The translations under genes were made by a program, and so were the position numbers. DNA of 24,268 nucleotides from a virus. Below are positions 1 to 7,700 of this stretch, piece by piece. The stretch is taken from the IMG/VR virus record IMGVR_UViG_3300017776_000182, positions 1 through 24,268 of that record, one strand, 5' to 3'. A model generated the notes under the pieces. It worked only from the letters and a program-made list of their open reading frames with translations, had not been told where the DNA came from and searched no databases. Each line of letters opens with the position of its first letter. Position 1 is the first letter of the stretch.

Positions 1-711
1 CACCTTGAGAACCCTTTGGTCCTTGTGCACCTTGAGCCCCCGTAGGACTTGCACCTTGAGCACCTTGAGAACCTTTAGGACCTTGAGCACCTGTATCACC
101 TTTAGGACTCGAACCTTGAGCACCTTGTGAACCCTTTGGTCCTTGTGCACCTGTATCACCTTTTGGACTGGCACCTTGAGCACCTTGAGAACCTTTTGGT
201 CCTTGAGCACCTTGAGCACCTGTTGGACTTGCACCTTGAGCACCTTGAGAACCCTTTGGTCCTTGTGCACCTTGAGCACCTGTTGGACTCGAACCTTGAG
301 CACCTTGAGAACCCTTTGGTCCTTGAGCACCTTGTGAACCCTTTGGACTTGAACCTTGAGCACCTTGAGAACCTTTTGGTCCTTGAGCACCTTGAGCCCC
401 CGTAGGACTAGCTCCTTGAGCACCTTGTGAACCCTTTGGTCCTTGTGCACCTGTATCACCTTTTGGACTGGCACCTTGAGCACCTTGTGAACCTTTTGGT
501 CCTTGTGCCCCTGTATCACCTTTAGGACTCGAACCTTGAGCACCTTGAGAACCTTTTGGTCCTTGAGCACCTTGAGCACCTGTTGGACTTGCACCTTGAG
601 CACCCGTAGTTCCTTTTGGTCCTTGAGCACCTTGAGCACCTTGAGGACTTGCACCTTGTGAACCTTTTGGTCCTTGAGCACCTTGAGCACCTTGAGGACT
701 TGCACCTTGTG
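1..711 (-). repeat. 60-bp tandem repeats coding collagen-like 20-residue units
   Basis: From 1 to 600 the sequence repeats with an exact 60-bp period, ten copies in register. A further 60-bp copy (601-660) and a 51-bp copy (661-711) follow. Each full unit translates on the minus strand to about five Gly-X-Y triplets (GAQ, GAQ, GPK, GSQ, GAQ) plus one five-residue step such as G-A-S-P-T. The collagen register is therefore broken by a G-x4-G interruption once per unit. Copies differ mostly at synonymous positions, so the array is constrained at protein level. Confidence 0.9.
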
Positions 712-1345
712 AACCTTTTGGTCCTTGAGCACCTTGTGCGGATGAACCTGATGAACCTTGAGCACCTTGAGAACCTTTTGGCCCTTGAGCACCTTGAGAA
801 CTTGCACCTTGAGCACCTGTAGCTCCCTTTGCACCCGTTGAACCAGATGAACCTGCCGAACCTTTTTGTCCTTTTTGTCCTTTAGCACCTTGAGGACCTG
901 TATTGTGTATTAGTAACTCACCTACAAAGTAATTATGGTCTGGTTCTACTTCGATACTTATAAGTTCTATTGGTTTTTCAACTAATTTTACTGAAGTTAT
1001 CTTTATTCCATTGAAAAATGGTGTAGTACCACATTTACAATCACCACAACCACATGATTCGTTACCGACTGGTGAAACCCATTCACCATCTTTATATATT
1101 TTTATATCGACAGAAGTTTTTAGCTCAGTTCCGTCTGAAAGTTTAATTTGTAAGTAGGAGTCGAGAGTTCTTTCCCATTTGGTTACAACCTTATTGTACC
1201 TAATGACCCCATTTTCAACATCATAACCTTTTATATAGTCACCAAGTTCAATATTAGACAAATTGATTGGAACGCCTTGTCTATTATTTACTCTTCCTTT
1301 GATGTCTACTAAGGTATCTTTATGTAATCCATGTATATGTTCCAT
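1..1345 (-). CDS. Hint (intein-like) domain fused to collagen-like fibre protein, 3' end cut by window edge
   Basis: This reading frame is open from an ATG at 1343-1345 to the left edge, at least 448 codons. The start is firm: AAGGGG lies 6 nt upstream and an in-frame TAA sits at 1349-1351. Residues 1-148 look like a Hint/intein fold: DTLVDIKG near residue 10, LGDYIKGYD at 34-42, a middle strand region at 50-85, and the intein C-terminal signature DHNYFVGELLIHN at 136-148 followed by Thr149. Residues C98, C100, C103 and C105 form a CGCGDCKCG cluster. The intein Cys1 is absent (Gly6 occupies its expected place), and the block B T-x-x-H reads T-S-V-D. From Thr149 on, the protein is Gly-X-Y collagen-like (GPQGAKGQKGQKG, then GAQ/GPK/GSQ). 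It is probably a tail-fibre or whisker-like trimeric rod. C-terminal self-cleavage after Asn148 is inferred. It follows the 276-aa fibre gene by 10 nt. Confidence 0.9.
   Translation of the reverse strand, partial: MEHIHGLHKDTLVDIKGRVNNRQGVPINLSNIELGDYIKGYDVENGVIRYNKVVTKWERTLDSYLQIKLSDGTELKTSVDIKIYKDGEWVSPVGNESCGCGDCKCGTTPFFNGIKITSVKLVEKPIELISIEVEPDHNYFVGELLIHNTGPQGAKGQKGQKGSAGSSGSTGAKGATGAQGASSQGAQGPKGSQGAQGSSGSSAQGAQGPKGSQGASPQGAQGAQGPKGSQGASPQGAQGAQGPKGTTGAQGASPTGAQGAQGPKGSQGAQGSSPKGDTGAQGPKGSQGAQGASPKGDTGAQGPKGSQGAQGASPTGAQGAQGPKGSQGAQGSSPKGSQGAQGPKGSQGAQGSSPTGAQGAQGPKGSQGAQGASPTGAQGAQGPKGSQGAQGASPKGDTGAQGPKGSQGAQGSSPKGDTGAQGPKGSQGAQGASPTGAQGAQGPKGSQG
902..1345 (-). other. Degenerate Hint/intein-like domain, C-terminal cleavage half intact
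   Basis: These are residues 1-148 of the collagen-like protein. Intein block F/G is recognisable as HNYFVGELLIHN|T, with penultimate His147, terminal Asn148 and +1 Thr149. In inteins, Asn cyclisation cuts the peptide bond at this point. Block A has no Cys/Ser nucleophile, and the gene starts only a few residues before it, so there is no N-extein to splice. The block B histidine is replaced by Asp80. The most economical reading is a Hint domain limited to C-terminal cleavage. A fully dead remnant is the alternative. Confidence 0.75.
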
Positions 1346-1355
1346 AACTTACCCC

Positions 1356-2186
1356 TTAACTAACAAAATCAAGTCTTAATATTATTGTGAAACCAAATCC
1401 CCTTGACCTGGCCGATGAACCTCTATTTACTAATAAACTTAATGGTGCACTACCACTAAATGCATATGTTGAACCAAAAGTATAGGTTGTTGGAACACCT
1501 GCGGTTGCTGAAATTGTTCCATTTACTTCGGTTGAAATATTGCCACCCTCTTCTTTCCATTGTAATCCAACAGTACCACTTGTTGCAGATTGATGTGGAC
1601 TTACAATTACTGATTCTATATATCCATCGACAGGCGCTACATATTGCCAATAACCAGTTTGAACTTCTGCATCCATTTGGTTTATATTCCCAAAAGGTGC
1701 ATATGCGGTTATTATTTCTTTTTTGAGTACCTCACCATTTGTTACAATGATTTGTTTTTCTTTTTCTGCGTCAAGTGTACCTATAATTGTAACACCACTA
1801 TTATTTACTTGTAGTCTTTTTGTACCACCTGTTTTAACTTCAAAACTATCTGCACCACCAAATCCAAATTTAGTGTTGGTATCACCTTTATGTTCAATGT
1901 ATGTTGGTATTTCTATTAGACCAGATGCGGTAATATCAACGGCAGACAAGCTTGATTTACTCGTTAATGTATTATCTACGGTAAAACTCGTAAATCTACC
2001 ATCGTTAAATGTTAGTGCTGATGTACCAACCGACCCTATATTGTCGGTTTGTGGGACAATATTCGCTCCTGCGTTAAATTGTCCTTCAAGTTGAAAACCA
2101 CCTTCGAATAATACATCCGATGAGGCGGTTACTTTGTTTAATACGGCATTACTGCCAGAAGTTATTAATTTTTTCCAATTTGGCAT
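1356..2186 (-). CDS. Tail-fibre/structural protein with WKK-SGS N-terminus
   Basis: This 276-aa protein begins MPNWKKLITSGSNAVLNKVTAS, the same N-terminal module as the 439-aa protein encoded at 4004-2685 (MATWKKVIVSGSIASLAEVSAS). The shared start suggests a common docking or trimerisation element. The middle is beta-rich with NNSG and GTL motifs typical of phage fibre shafts (residues 60-150). The C-terminal part from about residue 175 (TGYWQYVAPVDGYIESVIV onward) looks like a compact beta-sandwich head, perhaps the receptor-facing or capping domain. The ATG has an AGAGGA ribosome site 7 nt upstream and is preceded by a structured leader. The next gene, the Hint-collagen fibre, starts 10 nt after the stop. 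I recognise the type but no named family. Confidence 0.8.
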   Translation of the reverse strand: MPNWKKLITSGSNAVLNKVTASSDVLFEGGFQLEGQFNAGANIVPQTDNIGSVGTSALTFNDGRFTSFTVDNTLTSKSSLSAVDITASGLIEIPTYIEHKGDTNTKFGFGGADSFEVKTGGTKRLQVNNSGVTIIGTLDAEKEKQIIVTNGEVLKKEIITAYAPFGNINQMDAEVQTGYWQYVAPVDGYIESVIVSPHQSATSGTVGLQWKEEGGNISTEVNGTISATAGVPTTYTFGSTYAFSGSAPLSLLVNRGSSARSRGFGFTIILRLDFVS

Positions 2187-2203
2187 ATTCTAATCCTCTT
2201 TGC

Positions 2204-2255
2204 GGTTGGTAACTCAACTATTGAGCCCACTTCCCCTTTTCGGGGGCCAACAACC
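2204..2255 (-). promoter_or_regulatory. Predicted structured RNA leader (three-way junction-like)
   Basis: In the minus-strand transcript an outer stem can form between GGTTG (from 2255-2251) and CAACC (2208-2204), or the shifted pair GTTGG/CCAAC. It encloses two hairpins: CCCC-loop-GGGG (2245-2242 with 2236-2233) and a perfect CTCAA-TAG-TTGAG (2225-2213). The structure ends just before the AGAGGA ribosome site of the 276-aa fibre gene. Its GC-rich stems stand out from the AT-rich surroundings. I do not recognise a known riboswitch class. Confidence 0.5.
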
Positions 2256-2306
2256 AGGTTCTTTAATTTATTCCTTGTATATAAGTATCAAGAAAAAAAG
2301 AAAGAA

Positions 2307-2477
2307 TTACCCTTTTGACTTTTTTGCTTTAGGAGTTTTGAGTAATTCAATCTCCATTTGAATTTTTTGTTGAAGATTTACCATCATAGATGCTTCAGCA
2401 CCTGTAATTTGTAGTTTACTTAGAGCGATTTGAATTATTTTTAAATCTGCCTCTGTTAATCCATCATATTCTTGCAT
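2307..2477 (-). CDS. Small hypothetical protein, 56 aa
   Basis: The ORF starts at ATG 2475-2477, 4 nt after the stop of the preceding 61-aa gene, and ends at TAA 2307-2309. The product starts MQEYDGLTEADLKIIQIALS and ends in a basic KTPKAKKSKG tail. It is predicted largely helical (residues 7-45), with a regular hydrophobic spacing (LKIIQIALSKLQI, MMVNLQQKI). The tight spacing, codon use like its neighbours and filling of an otherwise empty gap support it as real. It has no strong ribosome site, so coupled translation with the upstream gene is likely. The function is unknown. A minor structural or chaperone role is possible given the fibre-gene context. Confidence 0.7.
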   Translation of the reverse strand: MQEYDGLTEADLKIIQIALSKLQITGAEASMMVNLQQKIQMEIELLKTPKAKKSKG

Positions 2478-2481
2478 AACT

Positions 2482-2667
2482 TTATAATTTATCGTGTTCG
2501 TTTTGTAATTTTACTGCTAATTTGTAGATTCGTTCAATATCTCGTCCTTGGAAAGTTCCATTGGATATTAAAAACAAGAGAACCTCAAGCTCATTTTTAC
2601 TAAGCTTGAGGTTTGTCTCTTTTTTTTGTGGTTGTGTTGTTTTACTAATGTTTTTGTGATTCGACAT
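2482..2667 (-). CDS. Small hypothetical protein, 61 aa
   Basis: I choose ATG 2665-2667. The longer reading begins with TTG at 2700 and would overlap the upstream stop. The product (MSNHKNISKTTQPQKKETNL...) has a polar, basic N-terminus, then a helical segment LSKNELEVLLFLISNGTFQGRDIERIYKLAVKLQ. This resembles short proteins seen in aquatic phage genomes, with a helix, a short F-x-G-x-D-I turn and another helix. It lies 17 nt after the 439-aa fibre gene and 4 nt before the 56-aa gene, so the two small proteins are co-transcribed. The function is unknown, and no recognisable DNA-binding motif is evident. Confidence 0.7.
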   Translation of the reverse strand: MSNHKNISKTTQPQKKETNLKLSKNELEVLLFLISNGTFQGRDIERIYKLAVKLQNEHDKL

Positions 2668-2684
2668 AACTTTTTTTTTAATTA

Positions 2685-4004
2685 TTAAGAATAAATCCAA
2701 ATAGTTTCATCATCAGTTCTTACATTAATAGTACCTACTCCTTGGAATGTTGGAGCGGTTGTTGGATTTGCACCCGTTGAAGTCTGAATATTACCTAATT
2801 TAGAATCTATATTTGCACTAGTTGCATTATGTGCTAATTCTTCGACAAATCCGAAGTTACCAGTACCTGCGCCAGTTCTTTCCCAATAAATTGCGTGACC
2901 TGCTTGTGCAGTACCACTTGAACCACCAAATATAATACCAGCATCAGCACCAGCTGAACCAGAATTGATAAGTATGAATTGGTCTTCTACATTTAAGTTT
3001 GCAACATTTAATTCTGTTCTTGAACCTTCAACAGTTAAATCACCTGTCACTACCATATTTGCAAATTGTACATTAGAACTATTTGTTACACCTTGGTTCA
3101 TTGCACCTAAGTAACCCCATTGAGTTGCTGAGATTGTTGTTGTACCAATGTTCTCTAATTGTGCACCTTCGTCTGCAGTTAAGTTACTGATTTCAGTTAC
3201 TGATGCTGCGGAGATTGAACCTGAATGTATTCCTGCACCCAATCCTCTAACACCTGCTGCCGTAAGTGTAAATGCGTTTGCACCATCTGCTACATTTAAT
3301 ATACCTAAAACTTCTGATTTAGATAAAGCTTTTACTACACCATCTGAAGCTGCAGTTCTACCTACTATTGTGTCTGTTGCGACATTTTGTATTTTAGCAA
3401 AAGTAACACCACTATCTTTAATTCTTAGTGCGTCTGAGTTAAGTTCGATTGTTGAATCGTCAACACCTACTGCTAATGAGATAGTTCCATTACTTCCTGT
3501 ATTAGTAGTAAATGAACCACCACCTGATAAACCATTACCTGCAGTTACTGTTATTGTTGAATTTTGAACACCACCTAATGCAGATACCTGTGCTGATGAG
3601 GATACAATTCCTGCACCTAATGCTCTAATTCCTGCTGCGTCAGTTACATCTGCTCCGTTTTCAACATTAATCAGTTCTAATACATTTGCTTTAGTTAATG
3701 CCGATGGAGCTGCAGTGTCCCCTGTTATATTACCTAAGATTGTATTGTTTGCAATACTTTCTATTTTTGCGAGTGTTACACCACCATCTTTTATACTAAT
3801 AGTTTTTCCCGCCGCACCATCATATGTGGTACCCGAGTTAAGTTGGATTGTCGAATTATCTACTGTAAGACTATTTCCAACTTGAGTTGCTGTTGTTGCC
3901 GTTGTTGCGTTTCCGACTAAATTACCTTTGAATCCTACTGATGCAGAAACTTCGGCTAAACTAGCTATCGAACCCGAGACAATGACTTTTTTCCATGTTG
4001 CCAT
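2685..4004 (-). CDS. Tail-fibre-like repeat protein, 439 aa
   Basis: The start ATG 4002-4004 has AAGGGA 9 nt upstream. The protein opens with the WKKVIVSGS module shared with the 276-aa fibre protein. It contains two copies of a module of about 100 residues: G-x-T-I-x-I-K-D-G-G-V-T-L-A-K-I ... LELINVENGADVT ... GIRALGAGI, repeated as LRIKDSGVTFAKI ... LGILNVADGANAF ... GVRGLGAGI. An N-terminal NATTATTA stretch is fibre-shaft-like. The C-terminal 120 residues (VTGDLTVEGSRTELNVANLNVEDQF, GIIFGGSSG, YWERTGAGTG) look like a fibre tip or head-binding region of the kind found in phage tail fibres. It is probably a trimeric fibre subunit. Confidence 0.8.
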   Translation of the reverse strand: MATWKKVIVSGSIASLAEVSASVGFKGNLVGNATTATTATQVGNSLTVDNSTIQLNSGTTYDGAAGKTISIKDGGVTLAKIESIANNTILGNITGDTAAPSALTKANVLELINVENGADVTDAAGIRALGAGIVSSSAQVSALGGVQNSTITVTAGNGLSGGGSFTTNTGSNGTISLAVGVDDSTIELNSDALRIKDSGVTFAKIQNVATDTIVGRTAASDGVVKALSKSEVLGILNVADGANAFTLTAAGVRGLGAGIHSGSISAASVTEISNLTADEGAQLENIGTTTISATQWGYLGAMNQGVTNSSNVQFANMVVTGDLTVEGSRTELNVANLNVEDQFILINSGSAGADAGIIFGGSSGTAQAGHAIYWERTGAGTGNFGFVEELAHNATSANIDSKLGNIQTSTGANPTTAPTFQGVGTINVRTDDETIWIYS

Positions 4005-4077
4005 TTTGTTTTCCCTTTTAATTTATTTTTTTAAACATTATGATACACAACCAATGCATCAATAGCGAAACTTCTTA

Positions 4078-4102
4078 AATCTATATACAATAAATATAGA
4101 TT
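4078..4102. repeat. Inverted repeat in the leader of the 439-aa fibre gene
   Basis: A perfect 9-bp AT-rich inverted repeat (AATCTATAT ... ATATAGATT) has a 7-nt loop. It lies in the 107-nt gap between the 220-aa and 439-aa genes. It overlaps the promoter-like motif at 4089-4096. On the minus strand no T-tract follows it. On the plus strand a run of T follows. It could be an operator or weak hairpin. Nothing else is visible in the gap apart from the ribosome site. Confidence 0.5.
4089..4096 (-). promoter_or_regulatory. Variant of the intergenic TATTTATA box (one mismatch)
   Basis: The plus strand reads AATAAATA, so the coding strand reads TATTTATT, inside the inverted repeat and about 84 nt before the start of the 439-aa fibre gene. 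It matches the other intergenic boxes at 7 of 8 bases. Confidence 0.35.
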
Positions 4103-4111
4103 ATTTTTTTA

Positions 4112-4774
4112 TTAATTACCTATCCCCATATAAAAGTTAGATGCTGAATAAAACATTCCACCTTCTTCATATGTAGGTGTAGAACTTAATTCTTTAAACT
4201 TAATTACATTACTAACTCTAACGGAACCTGTTATATCTAAATTATTAGTAGTTGATTTGAAAGAACCTGTTGTTGTAAAGATTCCACCAAAACTTGAACC
4301 CGTAAAAGTATTTAATGCAGCAATACTTGTATTTGCTGAACCTGTAAAGTTATTTAGTGGTGTGATTACACTACTAACACCACCTTTAAATGTAGTTGAG
4401 TTAGTATCTAATGTAACAGTTGCTGCACCACTTGTTGCACCACCACTTAAACCATTTCCTGCTACTACACTTGTAATATCACCGGCACCACCACCGCCGC
4501 CACCACTAATACCTAAATTAGTTGTATGGAATGATGCGGAATCATCCGTTCCATCATAACCCGGCGTAGAAAATGCAACAAACTTTCTTGTAACATATAA
4601 TTGTTCGGTATGTTCTACCCAAATTACCTGTCCATCTCTAAGTCTGTCGTGATATATGCCTGTCATGTCTGAAGCAGAGGGTACAGTAGTCCAACCACCT
4701 TGTACATATTGTACTGATGTGAATGAGCCCGAAGCCCCACTTCTTACATAAATATCACCTGCCGTTGTTGCCAT
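4112..4774 (-). CDS. Structural/tail protein, 220 aa
   Basis: The start has a strong AAGGAAGAAG ribosome site. The N-terminal 85 residues (GDIYVRSGASGSFTSVQYVQGGW ... GIYHDRLRDGQVIWVEHTEQLYVTRKF) form a compact beta-rich domain. A glycine linker SGGGGGGAGD near 90-98 connects it to a Ser/Thr/Gly fibre-like part with NGLSGG, NNFTGSA and ALNTFTGSS motifs. The same ALNTFTGSA string occurs in the 1419-aa protein upstream, which suggests shared ancestry or exchange between fibre genes. The C-terminus (VSNVIKFKELSSTPTYEEGGMFYSASNFYMGIGN) is a small beta domain. It is separated from the upstream gene by 17 nt. It is most likely a baseplate- or fibre-associated protein. The exact role is unknown. Confidence 0.75.
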   Translation of the reverse strand: MATTAGDIYVRSGASGSFTSVQYVQGGWTTVPSASDMTGIYHDRLRDGQVIWVEHTEQLYVTRKFVAFSTPGYDGTDDSASFHTTNLGISGGGGGGAGDITSVVAGNGLSGGATSGAATVTLDTNSTTFKGGVSSVITPLNNFTGSANTSIAALNTFTGSSFGGIFTTTGSFKSTTNNLDITGSVRVSNVIKFKELSSTPTYEEGGMFYSASNFYMGIGN

Positions 4775-4791
4775 TTATCTTCTTCCTTTTA

Positions 4792-7700
4792 TTATGGTGC
4801 TGACGCTGAGTCAGGCATTAAATAATATCTTGAGTTATTTGTATTTTCACCTTCTGCAAAAATCATTCCCCATCTTGTATATCCTTCTACTGCATTTTCA
4901 GTATTGAAATAATATACACCTGTTCCAATTGTACCAGGTATTGATGAGTCTTTTGCATATACATAGTATTCGTTTGCAGTACCCGTACTATCCGGCGGTA
5001 CTCCATCATACATACTTACAGGTTTACCACCTTGATTCGATGCTGATGGGAATACTACTACTAATCTTTTTGAACCACCACTACTAAAGTTTATATATCC
5101 AAAACTTGATAGACCTGTTGCGCTACTATCTGATAGTGTTGTTTTTGAACTACTTCCAAATAATTGCATTGTACCACCAACATATGTTGGACTGAATGTT
5201 GTACCAAGTGAACCACTTTGTAATTTTGCAATTACTGAACCTGCTTCGATTCCTACTCCATCACCACCACTATCACCCATAGATGCGATTGCAGCTGCTT
5301 CACTTGCCGCAGAACCACCATCCCAACCATAAACATATGTTTTCGCTACAGGGTTAAGAATTGTTATACTTCTATTGTAACTTGTTGACTTATCAAAGTT
5401 GTCAAATACTGATGCGCTATAATTGTAAGTAACACCACTACTGATTATGCCTGTATTTTGTAGTTGATATGATGATGAGTTTGCATTTTGTGGTACAAGT
5501 TTTAAATTACCTGCGTGTGTTCCACCTAATGAAGCTGAGAATGGTGTATCCGATTCTGTATCTGATATAGTAATCGTTGTAAGATTAGTTGATGCCGCAA
5601 CTGATGCGGTCATGTTTGCACCTACTTCATTAAATGTTGCAGTTGGTGCTTGGTTTGCGAATACATTTACTGTTACCGAACCACTTCCTATATTATCAAA
5701 TTGGTCTCTGTATGTTATTGTTGATGTAATTGCATCACCACTACCTGTACTTGAACCACTAACATGAACTTTCATTGTTAAGTTACCACTATTGTTAATA
5801 CCAATTGCGGCGTTGGATGATGTAAATGATTGAACTGCGGCTGAGTTATATTGTGGTGAATAACTTACTGTTAATTGAGATGCGTTACCATTTCCAAACC
5901 CAGTAGCGTCTCTAAGTACAGAACCACTAACTGCAGATTCTATAATATATGATGTTGTATCACCACCTAAAGTACCGATTGGTGATTGAGCGATTGTTAC
6001 ACTATGTTTAGTAGTACCTGTTCTAAATCCATGACTATCTTTTATAGATGCCGTCATTTGATAAGCAGAACCACTTAAATTATTTTTTGGTTGTACTAAA
6101 TAAGTATCACCAGATTTATATGCATTTAATTGACCACTTGGGTCTGTAAAAGTAAATGAAGTATGGTTTAGTGAATCACTTTCTGTATCTGTAAATGATA
6201 TTGTTGAAAGTGTACTTCCACTTCTTGCACCATTTGTATTTAAGTTTGCAGATGTGTTACTGAAACTTGGAACTGGTGCATTATTGATAACAACTGATAT
6301 ATTTTGATTTACATATTGTTTAGTTGTTTCGAATCCATGCTCTGATGCAGTTAGTTCTACTGCAATTGTACTTCCACTTGCGTATGCCGAACCACTTAGG
6401 TTATTTGCAAGTTCTAATGTTGTTGAAGAACCCGTTGCACTTGTTAATGTAATTAAATTACCTGTTGATTTAACTTCCCATCGTTGAGATGCCGCTGATG
6501 ACCATTGTGCACTTGTTCCTGTTCTACCATTTGAGATAATTTTAATATCATCACCACTTGTTGCAGATTCTATAACATATAAGTTACTCCAATTATCAGA
6601 TATTGAGCTTGCCGCGTCATCTGCGATATTAATTCTAATTAAACCTGTATCAGATGTTGTATTAAATGCGTCTTTTACTGTTACTTGGTAAAAATATCTA
6701 TTTGCAACATCAGAATTTAGATAAACTCCATTCCTTCTTGTTACAACACCTGCAGAACTACATTGGAATGGATTAGAATGTGGGTCATATAGTGAATTAC
6801 CACCTAAAGATGAGGTAATATTTGAACCACCATCTAAATTTGCTTCTTTTAATGTAAAATTACTAAATACAATAGTATCACTCGTTGGGTCTGTTGCGGT
6901 TATTGTACCAACACTTGCACCATTACTACTATTTTCATTAATACTACCCAATGTTTGGTCATTTACTGTTGGACTTATGTTATCAACAACTTTTATTTGG
7001 AATGGTAAGTATGCAATTGCTTCAGTATCATCACCACTTACATAGTGTTCATCACTTGCAGTTAAAACTAACTCATATTTTGGTGTAGTTTCATAATCCA
7101 ATGATGATGTTGTCTGATTTAACTGAACATATGTACTTGCTTTAGTAATTGTAAATCCACTTGGGACTGAACCACTACCAATTGTGATTGTATCACTCTC
7201 ATCATCGGTGAAATAAACTCTAACTTTGTTACTTGCCGCTGCTGAGTTTTCGTTTAGTGATTGTGTAAATGTAGTTACCACAGAACCACCGACTGATGTT
7301 TGTCTCCACTTCGGTGGAGTGTTAGGTGTTACCCTAATGTATATTGTTTTTGAACCAACACCTGCGAATGTATCTACTGCTTCTACTAAGAATGGATGTG
7401 AACCACTACCTGGTGTATTATCAGTATTTAATGATGCCGTTGATTTTGTATTTAGTGTTATAGCTCCATTTGATGCTATTCTAAATTTATCTGCCGTATA
7501 AGAACTTGCAGTTCTAAATGTAATCGATTGTCCTTCTGCGTCTGTTGCACTAACAGTTCCAACAGAAGACCCACTTGCTACAAATTCACCAATTGTAAAT
7601 CCAGTTGTACTAATTGATGGTACTGTATTTGGAAAGAATACCTTTTCAACAAAGTCTGATAAAGAAGTAGTTGTTCCAAAGTTATTATTGTAAACACCTG

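Noticed and set aside
1-711. CRISPR-like appearance of the 60-bp periodic array
   Set aside because: There are no unique spacers. Variation is mostly synonymous in the minus frame, so it is a coding repeat.
127-822. Plus-strand Leu/Glu/His-rich ORFs across the collagen repeats
   Set aside because: Pure shadows of the Gly-X-Y repeats. The minus frame is open for the whole stretch and continuous with the Hint domain.
902-1345. A fully splicing intein
   Set aside because: There is no Cys/Ser1, no block B His and no N-extein (start codon and in-frame upstream stop fix the N-terminus). Only C-terminal cleavage remains plausible.
2263-2306. Terminator after the 56-aa gene
   Set aside because: There is a T-rich run just after the stop but no convincing stem before it. 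The imperfect inverted repeat CTTG...CAAG after it is too weak.
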